DNA of 64,000 bases. Source: Erythrobacteraceae bacterium. Its GTDB lineage: Bacteria > Pseudomonadota > Alphaproteobacteria > Sphingomonadales > Sphingomonadaceae. Below are positions 33,851 to 42,444 of this stretch, one piece after another (position 1 is the first letter of the stretch; every line of letters starts with the position of its first letter). Location of the stretch: the NCBI GenBank assembly GCA_002706445.1, contig PALE01000034.1:16026-80025 (forward strand), in the 5' to 3' direction. The position numbers were made by a program, and so were the translations under genes. A model generated the notes under the pieces. That model had not been told where the DNA came from. It was given only the letters and a program-made list of their open reading frames with translations, and searched no databases.

Positions 33851-35698
33851 ATGAACGGCCAGACCAGCGAAATCAGCGTGATCGAAGCAGACGAAAACGA
33901 TCAGCACGACGAAAACGTGACCGAAGAAAGCGAAAAGGCAAAGCCTTCGCGCTCGCTCGCGCCGCTTCGCATGGTCTATCGCGAGGCGGCCAAATATCCG
34001 CGCCAGGCGATGTTCGCGGCGCTCGCTCTGATCATCACCGCGACCGCGACACTGGCGATTCCGTGGCGCTTCAAGGTTATCGTCGACGATGCTTTTAGCG
34101 GCAACGCCACGCCCGAAACCATCGCCCACGCTTTCCAGTATCTGCTGATGATCGTCGTCGTGCTGGGGATCGGCACGGCGATGCGGTTCTATTTCGTCAG
34201 CTGGATCGGTGAGCGCGTGGTCGCCGATATCCGTCTGCGCGTGCAGGAAAACCTTCTGCGGCTGTCCCCTGGATTCTACGAAGAGAACAGCCCCAAGGAA
34301 ATCTCGAGCCGGATGACCTCGGATACCGCGATCATCGAAACGGTCGTGGGGACCACGGTTTCGGTCGCGCTTCGCAACACGCTCACCGCCATCGGCGGGG
34401 TTGCGCTGCTGCTCTATCTTGCTCCGACGCTGACCATCGGCTTGCTCGTAGGGATACCGCTGGTGATTTTGCCGATCGTTTTCTTCGGCCGCAAAATCCG
34501 TGCTGTCTCGCGCACCAGTCAGGACCGTGTTGCCGATGTCGGCGCTTATGTGACCGAAGTGCTGGCCGCGATGAAAGTGGTGCAGAGCTTCGGGCAGGAG
34601 AAGCGGGAAGGCAGCCGCTTTGCCGGAGTGGTGGAGCGCACCTTCGATACGGCGCGCAAGCGCATCCTGCTGCGCGCGGCCATGACCCCGATCGTCATCC
34701 TGCTCGTGTTCGGCGGGATCACCATGGTGATGTGGCGCGGCGCGCTTGCTGTGTCCGAAGGCGCGATCACCGGCGGCACGATCACCGCATTCGTCTTCAC
34801 CGGCGGTCTGGTCGCCGGCTCGTTCGGCTCGCTGACCGAGGGTTATGGCGATCTTCTGCGCGGTGCAGGCGCGGCTTCGCGGCTTGCCGAACTGCTCGAA
34901 GCCAAGCCGCAGATCGCGGCGCCTGCGCGGCCCGAAGCGCTGCCCGTGCCCGCGCGCGGTTCGCTGTCGTTCCGCAATGTCACCTTCCGCTATCCCGCAC
35001 GGCCCGAAACGCCCGCGCTCAAGGACTTCAGTCTTGAGATCGAACCGGGCGAAACGGTGGCCATCGTCGGCCCGTCGGGCGCGGGCAAATCGACGCTGTT
35101 CCAACTGGTCGAGCGGTTTTACGATCCACAAGGCGGCACAATCCGGCTCGACGGCGTCCCGCTGACCAAGGCGGACCCCGCCGAAATCCGCGAACGCATC
35201 GCCTTTGTCCCGCAGGACGGCGTGCTGTTCAGCGCCAATGCCCGCGACAATTTGCGCTATGGCCGGTGGGATGCGAGTGACGAGCAAATCTGGGACGCGG
35301 CTCGCGCGGCCAATGCCGAGGCTTTCCTGAAGGCGCTGCCCGATGGGCTCGATACGTCCCTGGGCGAAAGCGGCACGCAATTGTCGGGCGGCCAGCGCCA
35401 GCGCGTCGCGATTGCCCGCGCGCTGCTGCGTGATGCGCCGATCCTGCTGCTCGACGAGGCGACCAGCGCATTGGATGCCGAGAGCGAGCAACTGGTGCAA
35501 CAAGCGCTCGACGAGCTGATGAAAGAGCGCACCACGCTCGTGATCGCGCACCGCCTCGCCACCGTGCGCGCGGCGGACCGTATCATCGTGCTCGACAATG
35601 GTGCGATTGCCGAACAGGGAACCCACGCTGAACTGAGTGCGGCCGGCGGCCTCTATGCAAGGCTCGCCTCGCTGCAATTTGCAGCCGAAGCGGCTTAG
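33851..35698 (+). CDS. ABC transporter, fused permease/ATP-binding (MsbA/HlyB-like exporter)
   Basis: VAIVGPSGAGKSTLFQLVERFYDP, LSGGQRQRVAIARALLRDAPILLLDEATSALD. Confidence 0.95.
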   Translation: MNGQTSEISVIEADENDQHDENVTEESEKAKPSRSLAPLRMVYREAAKYPRQAMFAALALIITATATLAIPWRFKVIVDDAFSGNATPETIAHAFQYLLMIVVVLGIGTAMRFYFVSWIGERVVADIRLRVQENLLRLSPGFYEENSPKEISSRMTSDTAIIETVVGTTVSVALRNTLTAIGGVALLLYLAPTLTIGLLVGIPLVILPIVFFGRKIRAVSRTSQDRVADVGAYVTEVLAAMKVVQSFGQEKREGSRFAGVVERTFDTARKRILLRAAMTPIVILLVFGGITMVMWRGALAVSEGAITGGTITAFVFTGGLVAGSFGSLTEGYGDLLRGAGAASRLAELLEAKPQIAAPARPEALPVPARGSLSFRNVTFRYPARPETPALKDFSLEIEPGETVAIVGPSGAGKSTLFQLVERFYDPQGGTIRLDGVPLTKADPAEIRERIAFVPQDGVLFSANARDNLRYGRWDASDEQIWDAARAANAEAFLKALPDGLDTSLGESGTQLSGGQRQRVAIARALLRDAPILLLDEATSALDAESEQLVQQALDELMKERTTLVIAHRLATVRAADRIIVLDNGAIAEQGTHAELSAAGGLYARLASLQFAAEAA

Positions 35699-35710
35699 TT
35701 TGTTGCGTGC

Positions 35711-35736
35711 GGGACGCGCATCCGCGCGTCCCTTTT
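35711..35736 (+). terminator. intrinsic terminator of the ABC transporter
   Basis: GGGACGCGC-ATCC-GCGCGTCCC then TTTT. Confidence 0.85.
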
Positions 35737-35816
35737 GCCAAGCCACCCTCTCCCCCGCCCTTCCGCCCTTGAGGGTACAATTCCGGGTGGAAGGGCGGGG
35801 GAAAGGGTGGCTTGGC
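35737..35816. repeat. 80-bp hairpin repeat copy D1: 32-bp arms (2 mismatches), 16-nt spacer
   Basis: GCCAAGCCACCCTCTCCCCCGCCCTTCCGCCC...GGGTGGAAGGGCGGGGGAAAGGGTGGCTTGGC. Confidence 0.85.
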
Positions 35817-35956
35817 CCCCGAGCGTGAGCGAGCAAGAGCCCGCAAGATAATCGACAAAGCGCAGCGCCCGGGCGACCAGGGGCAACCTTGAAATCGGGG
35901 ATCGGCTAACCCACCCTCAAGGTAACAACAGTCGCAACATCAACGGGGACTCGCAT

Positions 35957-38134
35957 ATGATCCGCAAAGCCACATTCCTTCTCGCCAGCACCGCCGCGCT
36001 CGCGCTGGCTGGAGCCGCCCACGCGCAGAACGCGCAGGACCAGGTCCCTGCCGATATCGAACTGCTGCAAGAGCAGGATGACGCCGGAGCCGAAGCCTCC
36101 ACGCCGACGATGAGTTTCGGCACCTGGGGCGTCGATTCCGATCTGCTTTCGGACACGATCGAGCCGGGCGAGGACTTCTTCGGCTACGTCAATCAGGAAT
36201 GGCTCGACGCCAACCCGCTGCCTTCCGAATACAGCCGCTTCGGCGCGTTCAACCTGTTGCGCGAGAAATCGACCAATGATGTCGCCGCGCTGATGGACGA
36301 GCTGGTCGAAAAGCCGCACGACACGCTGAGCGATGACGAGCGCCGCATTGTCGACATGCACAATGCCTTCCTCGACACCGACGCTATCGATACCGCCGGC
36401 CTTGTTCCGGCCTATCCCTATCTGGGCGCGATTGCCGAGGCGACCAGCCTCGACAAGCTGGCAACGCTGTGGTCGACCTCCGGCTATCCCAGCCCGATCT
36501 CGGGCTATGTCAGCGTCGATGCCAAGCAGCCTGACCGCTATGTCGCCTATCTCGGCAGCGGCGGCCTCGGCATGCCCGACCGCGACTACTACCTCGACGA
36601 CAGCGAGAAGGGTCGGGAGATTCAGGCGAAGTATAAGGAATACCTCGCCATGCTGCTGGGCGAGGCAGGCTATGCCGATCCGGCAGCCGCCGCCGAAGCC
36701 GTCTATGCGATGGAAGACCGCATCGCGCGCACTATTGCATGGGATCGCACCGCGCGCCGCAACCGCGACCTCACCTACAACGCGCTGAGCATGGACGAGT
36801 TGAAGGCGATGTCGGGCGATTTCCCCGTCGCCAGCGCGCTTGCCACTATCGGCCTCGATGAATCGCCGATTTTCGTCGTGGGCAATATGCCGCCGACCGA
36901 CGAAGAGATCGAAGAGCTGGGCCTCACGCAAGAGCAGCTTGCCAATATCGGCAGCGGTATGCCGGGCATGATGCAGCTGCTGAACGATACGCCGGTTGCA
37001 ACGCTGCAGGCGTGGACGATCAAGGAATTCCTGTCCGATCATTCCGACGTCCTGCCGACGAAGTTCGACGAGGCGAATTTCGCCTTTTACGGCAAGCTGC
37101 TGCGCGGCCAGCCCGAACAGCGTCCGCGCTGGAAGCGTGCGATCGACCATGCCGAGGGCGGTCTGGGTGAACTGATCGGCGCATCCTATGTCGAGCGCTA
37201 CTTCCCGCCCGAAAACAAGGCGGCGATGGAAGAGCTGGTCGAAAACCTGCGCACCGCGCTCGGCCAGTCGATCGACGAGATCGCGTGGATGGGCGAGGAA
37301 ACCAAGGCGAAGGCGCATGAGAAGCTTTCGACCTTCGACCCCAAGATCGGCTATCGCGACAACCTCGAGACCTACGAAGGCCTCGAAGTGACCGCCGACA
37401 ACCCGCTTGCCAACAGCATTGCGGCAGGTACTTGGGCGCTGGAAGACAACGTCAGCAAGCTCGGCCAGCCGATCGACCGCACCGAGTGGTTCATGCTGCC
37501 GCAGACGGTCAACGCCTATTACAACTCGACCAAGAACGAGATCGTGTTTCCGGCTGCGATCCTGCAACAGCCGTTCTTTGCGCTGACCAATGATCCGGCG
37601 GTCAATTACGGCGCGATCGGCGGGGTTATCGGCCACGAAATGGGCCACGGCTTCGACGATCAGGGCTCCAAGTCCGACGCTTCGGGCGCGCTGCGCAATT
37701 GGTGGACCGACGAGGACCGCGCCAATTTCGACGCCCGCACCGATGCGCTGGTCGCCCAGTATGACGGTTTCTGCCCGCTCGACGACGGTGAAACCTGCGT
37801 CAACGGGCGCTTCACCCTTGGCGAGAACATCGGCGACCTCGGCGGGCTGAGTCTTGCCTATCGTGCCTACAAGATCGCAACCGAAGGGCAGGACGTGCCG
37901 GTGATCGACGGGCTGACAGGTGACCAGCGCTTCTTCATCGCCTGGGCGCAGGTGTGGCGTTCGCAGCAGCGCGAGGACAACTACCGCCAGCGTCTGCGCA
38001 CCGACCCGCACAGCCCCGAGGAATACCGCACCAACGGCGTCGTGCGGAACCTTGGCGAATGGTACGAAGCCTTCGGCATTACCGAGGACGATCCCATGTA
38101 TCTGCCGCCCGAAGAGCGCGTGCGTATCTGGTGA
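35957..38134 (+). CDS. M13 family metallopeptidase (neprilysin-like)
   Basis: Signal peptide; EPGEDFFGYVNQEWL, GGVIGHEMGHGFDDQG (HExxH), ENIGDLGG. Confidence 0.97.
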   Translation: MIRKATFLLASTAALALAGAAHAQNAQDQVPADIELLQEQDDAGAEASTPTMSFGTWGVDSDLLSDTIEPGEDFFGYVNQEWLDANPLPSEYSRFGAFNLLREKSTNDVAALMDELVEKPHDTLSDDERRIVDMHNAFLDTDAIDTAGLVPAYPYLGAIAEATSLDKLATLWSTSGYPSPISGYVSVDAKQPDRYVAYLGSGGLGMPDRDYYLDDSEKGREIQAKYKEYLAMLLGEAGYADPAAAAEAVYAMEDRIARTIAWDRTARRNRDLTYNALSMDELKAMSGDFPVASALATIGLDESPIFVVGNMPPTDEEIEELGLTQEQLANIGSGMPGMMQLLNDTPVATLQAWTIKEFLSDHSDVLPTKFDEANFAFYGKLLRGQPEQRPRWKRAIDHAEGGLGELIGASYVERYFPPENKAAMEELVENLRTALGQSIDEIAWMGEETKAKAHEKLSTFDPKIGYRDNLETYEGLEVTADNPLANSIAAGTWALEDNVSKLGQPIDRTEWFMLPQTVNAYYNSTKNEIVFPAAILQQPFFALTNDPAVNYGAIGGVIGHEMGHGFDDQGSKSDASGALRNWWTDEDRANFDARTDALVAQYDGFCPLDDGETCVNGRFTLGENIGDLGGLSLAYRAYKIATEGQDVPVIDGLTGDQRFFIAWAQVWRSQQREDNYRQRLRTDPHSPEEYRTNGVVRNLGEWYEAFGITEDDPMYLPPEERVRIW

Positions 38135-38137
38135 TTT

Positions 38138-38231
38138 CGCAGCCCCATCCGGGGCTGCGTCCTCGCAAGACGCGCAGCAAAGCTGCGCCCGCTGCGGGCG
38201 GGCGGTCGCCCTTGCGGCCTCTGCGAGACCG
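38138..38231 (+). repeat. multi-hairpin element copy B (relative of 12802-12897)
   Basis: CGCAGCCCC-ATCC-GGGGCTGCG, TCCTCGCAAGACG, GCGCAGC-AAA-GCTGCGC, CCCG-CTG-CGGG, GGGC-GGTC-GCCC, CGGCCTC-TGC-GAGACCG. Confidence 0.75.
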
Positions 38232-38248
38232 TTCAGGCTCGGTCATCT

Positions 38249-38270
38249 CCCCTCCCGCTTGCGGGAGGGG
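38249..38270. repeat. hairpin CCCCTCCCG-CTTG-CGGGAGGGG
   Basis: 9-bp perfect stem between the M13 peptidase and uppP. Confidence 0.7.
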
Positions 38271-38335
38271 GTAGGGGTGGGTAAAGCCTGTGTCGACGCC
38301 GATCATGGCGCATCGACAAGGCCGCCATTACCTCC

Positions 38336-39193
38336 ATGACATTTCTACAGCTGCTGATCATCGCGATCGTTCAGGGAATCACCGAGTTTCTGCCGATTTC
38401 ATCGTCAGGACATCTGATCCTCATTCCGACCTTCACCGATTTTACAGATCAGGGACCGCTGATCGATGTTGCGGTGCATGTCGGCTCGCTGCTCGCGATC
38501 ATCGTCTATTTCTTCAAGGATGTGGCAGTGCTCGCGCGGGGCGGCTTTGCGAGTATCGGAATCGGCGCCGACCGCCCCGAAGCGCCTGCCGAACGCCGGC
38601 TCTTGTGGTGGATCGTGCTCGGAACCATCCCCGCCGTCGCCTTCGGTCTCGCGATCAAGCTCGGTGCGTTCAATTCCATCGCTGAAACCTTTTTCAACAT
38701 CACGGTCGTCGATGACGATCTGATGGCGTCGATCCGCTTTACCGATCTGATTGCGACCAATCTGATCGTTTACGGCATATTGCTCGGCATCGCGGACTTC
38801 ATCGGCAAGAACGAAAAAGTGTTCGAGGACATGACTTGGCGTGACGGCCTGATCGTGGGTCTGGCGCAGGCGTTGGCGATCATTCCGGGCACATCGCGTT
38901 CGGGTGTCACGATGACGGCGGCACGCTTCCTCGGCTACAAGCGCGTGGAGGCCGCGCGCTTCTCCTTCCTTCTGTCGATACCGGCGGTGGCAGGGGCGGG
39001 CGTGCTGATCGTGCCCGAAATCTTCGAAGCGGGGGCAACGCTCGCATGGGATGCTTTGATTGCAGGCGTGCTGACTTTCATCGCTGCCTTTGCAACGATG
39101 GCGTTCCTGATGAACTTCCTGAAGCGCGCTTCAATGCTGGTTTTCGTCATCTACCGGGTGGCGATGGGCATCGCGCTGTTCTATTTCTTCTGA
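38336..39193 (+). CDS. uppP: undecaprenyl-diphosphatase
   Basis: IAIVQGITEFLPISSSGHLIL, GLAQALAIIPGTSRSGVTMTAARFLG. Confidence 0.98.
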   Translation: MTFLQLLIIAIVQGITEFLPISSSGHLILIPTFTDFTDQGPLIDVAVHVGSLLAIIVYFFKDVAVLARGGFASIGIGADRPEAPAERRLLWWIVLGTIPAVAFGLAIKLGAFNSIAETFFNITVVDDDLMASIRFTDLIATNLIVYGILLGIADFIGKNEKVFEDMTWRDGLIVGLAQALAIIPGTSRSGVTMTAARFLGYKRVEAARFSFLLSIPAVAGAGVLIVPEIFEAGATLAWDALIAGVLTFIAAFATMAFLMNFLKRASMLVFVIYRVAMGIALFYFF

Positions 39194-39208
39194 TCGAAGG
39201 AGCGACCC

Positions 39209-39466
39209 ATGGCGCTGATACTGCTGGTCATCATAGGCGTGCTTGCGGGCTGGTTCGGCTCGATCGTCACCCGCAATGAAGACAAATACGCGATCCGGCG
39301 GCTGATCCTCATTGCCCTCGCGGCAAGCCTCGTGGTGGGCCTGCTGGTCAATGGCGGGACATTCCTCGGCAGCCTCGACTGGATCGCGATGGGCGCAGCG
39401 GTGCTGGCCTGCGCGGTCGCGCTGGCGGGTTATCACTTCTACATGAAGCGCAAGGCCGAAGCCTAA
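39209..39466 (+). CDS. small two-to-three-TM hypothetical protein
   Basis: 85 aa hydrophobic ORF directly after uppP. Confidence 0.65.
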   Translation: MALILLVIIGVLAGWFGSIVTRNEDKYAIRRLILIALAASLVVGLLVNGGTFLGSLDWIAMGAAVLACAVALAGYHFYMKRKAEA

Positions 39467-40401
39467 ACCGCTTTTGCGCCGGACCCCCGGCCGCCGCGCA
39501 GCCAATATTCCTGCGTCCCCCGGCTCACCACATTATCGACATCGATGATCGCCGAATTGGCGTAGGTGAAGCTCGGCGCGAGATTGCGGTAGAGGCGGTC
39601 GAAATCGCGCTCGACCGTCTGGCGGTAGAGATCATCGAAGCTTTCGATCACGAAATAGGTCGGTTGCAGGTCGCTGATCACATAGTCGGTGCGCATCACC
39701 CGGTCGACATTGAGCATGATGCGATTGGGGCTCTTCGCCTCGACCGCAAAGCGCGCCTCGGTCGGGCCTGACAGGATGCCCGCCCCGTAGGCCTTGATGC
39801 CGTCCGCTTCCTCGATCAGGCCGAATTCGACCGTATACCAGTAGAGCGCGCCCAGCGCCTTCAGCCGGTTGTAGCGCATCGCCTTCCAACCGGCGCGGCC
39901 ATATTCCTGCATGTAATCGGCATAGACCGGATCGGTCAGCATAGGCACGTGGCCGAAGACATCGTGGAAGACGTCCGGCTCCTGAATGTAGTCGAATGTC
40001 TCGCGCGTGCGGATGAAATTGCCTGCCGGGAAACGGCGGTTGACGAGGTGCCAGAAGAACACGTGATCGGGGATCAGCATCGGCACGGGCACGACGCTCC
40101 ATCCCGTCAGCTTGTCGAGCTCCTCGCTAAGCGTCTCGAATTCGGGAATGCCGCCACGCGAGAGATCGAGCTTGTCGAGCCCTGCCATAAAGGCGCTTGC
40201 CGCACGGCCGGGCAGCACGTCCATCTGGCGCGTGAACAGCTCGTCCCAGATTGCGTGATCGTCGGCAGAATAATTGGTCTGTTCGGGCTCGATCCAGTCC
40301 TCGCCCAGATGCGCAGGGCGCCGCAGGGGAGCGGTAAAGACAGCCTCGTCCATATCGGGTAGGCGAGAGTAATCGATGTCTTGATCAGAGATCGTGGCCA
40401 T
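39463..40401 (-). CDS. phhA: phenylalanine 4-monooxygenase
   Basis: LIPDHVFFWHLVNRRFPAGNFIR, EPDVFHDVFGHVPMLTDPVYADYM. Confidence 0.97.
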   Translation of the reverse strand: MATISDQDIDYSRLPDMDEAVFTAPLRRPAHLGEDWIEPEQTNYSADDHAIWDELFTRQMDVLPGRAASAFMAGLDKLDLSRGGIPEFETLSEELDKLTGWSVVPVPMLIPDHVFFWHLVNRRFPAGNFIRTRETFDYIQEPDVFHDVFGHVPMLTDPVYADYMQEYGRAGWKAMRYNRLKALGALYWYTVEFGLIEEADGIKAYGAGILSGPTEARFAVEAKSPNRIMLNVDRVMRTDYVISDLQPTYFVIESFDDLYRQTVERDFDRLYRNLAPSFTYANSAIIDVDNVVSRGTQEYWLRGGRGSGAKAV

Positions 40402-40461
40402 AATGTTTCAATTGATACTACCTCGCGGGCCGAACGACAACACTCAACCGGGATTTGACCT

Positions 40462-41241
40462 ATGGGCCTCAAAGGCAAGGATTACCGCAAGTTTCTGGAA
40501 CCGATGACCGAGGAACTGGTCGCGATGGCGCGCTGGGCCAAGGCATCGGGCGCGCGGATCGTGGTGATCTTCGAAGGGCGCGACACGGCGGGCAAGGGCG
40601 GCGCGATCAGGGCGGTGCGCGATCAGTTGAACCCGCGCCAGTGCCGCACCGTAGCCCTTTCGAAGCCGAGCGAGGAAGAGCAGACGCAATGGTATTTCCA
40701 GCGCTATGCCAAACACCTGCCCCATGCCGGAGAAATCGTGCTGTTCGATCGCAGCTGGTACAACCGTGCAGGGGTCGAGCGGGTGATGGGCTATTGCACC
40801 GAGGCGCAGGCAGAAGCGTTTCTGGAGGCCGCGCCAGTGTTTGAAAAGCAGCTGGTGGATGACGGGATACTGCTGTTCAAATACTGGCTGACCAGCGATC
40901 AGGACAAGCAGGAAGAGCGGCTCAAGGAACGGCTCGAAGACCCGCTCAAGCGTTGGAAACTCTCGCCCGTCGATCTCGCCGCACGCGAGAAATACGAAGC
41001 CTATACCGAGGCGCGCGAGGCGATGCTGCGCGCCACGCACACCGCCTATGCGCCGTGGACGCTGGTCGATTTCAACGACCAGAAGCGCGGAAGGCTGACG
41101 CTGGTGCGCGACCTGCTCGACCGCTTGCCCGACACCCATGTCGCGCCAGCGCCAATCGATTTTCCCGAACTCGGCCACGAACCGCACGCCGAAAGCTATG
41201 CAGTCATGGGTCCGATTTCGTCCTTCCCGGTCGAGGATTGA
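40462..41241 (+). CDS. ppk2: polyphosphate kinase 2
   Basis: IFEGRDTAGKGGAIRAVRDQLNPR, EIVLFDRSWYNRAGVERVMGY. Confidence 0.96.
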   Translation: MGLKGKDYRKFLEPMTEELVAMARWAKASGARIVVIFEGRDTAGKGGAIRAVRDQLNPRQCRTVALSKPSEEEQTQWYFQRYAKHLPHAGEIVLFDRSWYNRAGVERVMGYCTEAQAEAFLEAAPVFEKQLVDDGILLFKYWLTSDQDKQEERLKERLEDPLKRWKLSPVDLAAREKYEAYTEAREAMLRATHTAYAPWTLVDFNDQKRGRLTLVRDLLDRLPDTHVAPAPIDFPELGHEPHAESYAVMGPISSFPVED

Positions 41242-41257
41242 CGCGAGCCTCGCTTCG

Positions 41258-41283
41258 ATATAAATATGATATCATAATTATAT
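41258..41283. promoter_or_regulatory. 26-bp near-perfect AT-rich palindrome ATATAAATATGATATCATAATTATAT
   Basis: 12 of 13 symmetric pairs complementary; sits just 5' of the SPFH Shine-Dalgarno (GGAGGAGG). Confidence 0.8.
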
Positions 41284-41300
41284 TGGAGGAGGTTCTTTCG

Positions 41301-42218
41301 ATGTCGGTTTCTATCACGGTCGCAGACCCCAGCAGCGAAAGCGCGGGCTCTGCCTTCAACGGCTATGCGATGCTGGCGCTGATCGCCGCATTCCTCGCGG
41401 TGATCCTGATCACGGTGATCAGCGGTGCACCGCCCAGCGATGCTCCGGGGCTTGCGGTTCTCGCTTTTCTCGGTCCGCTTGCGATCTGCGGCGTGGGGAT
41501 CATCTTCGTCGCGTCGGGCTTTTTCATGATCCAACCCAATCAGGCGGTCGTCCTCACCCTGTTCGGCGAATATCGCGGCACGGTGCGCAAGGACGGCCTG
41601 CACTGGACCTGGCCGTGGATTTCCAAGCAGAAGATCAGCGTGCGCGCGCACAATATCCATTCGGAAAAGGTCAAGATCAACGACCTGCGCGGCAATCCGA
41701 TCGAGGTTGCCTGCAACGTCGTGTGGCGCGTGGCCGACACGGCGCAGGCGGTGTTCGATGTCGACGATTTCAAGGAATTCGTGAACATCCAGATCGAGGC
41801 TGGCCTGCGCACGGTGGGCGCGCGCCATCCCTATGACGATATGTCCGACGAAGACAAAACGACGCTGCGTGGTAGTGCCGATGTGATCGCCAAGGAACTG
41901 CGTGACGAACTGAACGAGCGGTTGGCTGTCTCTGGTGTGAAGGTGGACGAGGCGGGCCTCACCCACCTCGCCTATGCCCCCGAGATTGCAGGCGCGATGC
42001 TGCGCCGCCAGCAGGCCGATGCGGTGATCGCCGCGCGCAAGAAGGTGGTGATTGGCGCGGTCGGGATGGTCGAGGATGCGCTCGAAAAACTGTCGCGGGA
42101 TGGCATCGTCGAACTCGATGACGAGCGGCGCGCGGCCATGGTGTCGAATCTGATGGTCGTCCTGTGCGGTGACCGCGAGGCGCAGCCGGTGGTCAACGCC
42201 GGTACGCTTTACCAGTAA
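41301..42218 (+). CDS. SPFH/band-7 domain protein
   Basis: TM segments then FFMIQPNQAVVLTLFGEYRGTVRKDGLHWTWPW, IQIEAGLRTVGARHPYDDM. Confidence 0.93.
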   Translation: MSVSITVADPSSESAGSAFNGYAMLALIAAFLAVILITVISGAPPSDAPGLAVLAFLGPLAICGVGIIFVASGFFMIQPNQAVVLTLFGEYRGTVRKDGLHWTWPWISKQKISVRAHNIHSEKVKINDLRGNPIEVACNVVWRVADTAQAVFDVDDFKEFVNIQIEAGLRTVGARHPYDDMSDEDKTTLRGSADVIAKELRDELNERLAVSGVKVDEAGLTHLAYAPEIAGAMLRRQQADAVIAARKKVVIGAVGMVEDALEKLSRDGIVELDDERRAAMVSNLMVVLCGDREAQPVVNAGTLYQ

Positions 42219-42240
42219 GACGACGTGCAAGGAGGCAGCT

Positions 42241-42444
42241 ATGGCTGCACCCCCTAAAAAGGCGTTTGCCTTGCGGCTCGACCCGGCGGTTCATGCCGCG
42301 GTCGAGCGGCTCGCGGGCGCGGAATTGCGATCGGCCAACGCCCAGATCGAAACCCTGCTGCGCGAGGCGCTCAAACAGCGCGGGATCGAGGTCGGACGCA
42401 CCAAGGCGCCGAGGCGCGGGCGGCCGCCAGCGAGCAGCGACTAA
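42241..42444 (+). CDS. Arc/HicB-like ribbon-helix-helix protein
   Basis: KKAFALRLDPAVHAAVERLAGAELRSANAQIETLLREALKQRG. Confidence 0.85.
   Translation: MAAPPKKAFALRLDPAVHAAVERLAGAELRSANAQIETLLREALKQRGIEVGRTKAPRRGRPPASSD

Noticed and set aside
33836-35836. 666-aa - strand ORF opposite the ABC transporter
   Set aside because: Shadow of a well-supported ABC exporter gene; low-complexity Arg/His/Gln-rich translation.
35906-38011. 701-aa - strand ORF opposite the M13 peptidase
   Set aside because: Shadow ORF; the + strand frame has signal peptide, HExxH and family motifs.
42241-42444. RHH protein as antitoxin of a type II toxin-antitoxin pair
   Set aside because: No small toxin ORF adjacent; the only close partner is the SPFH gene.
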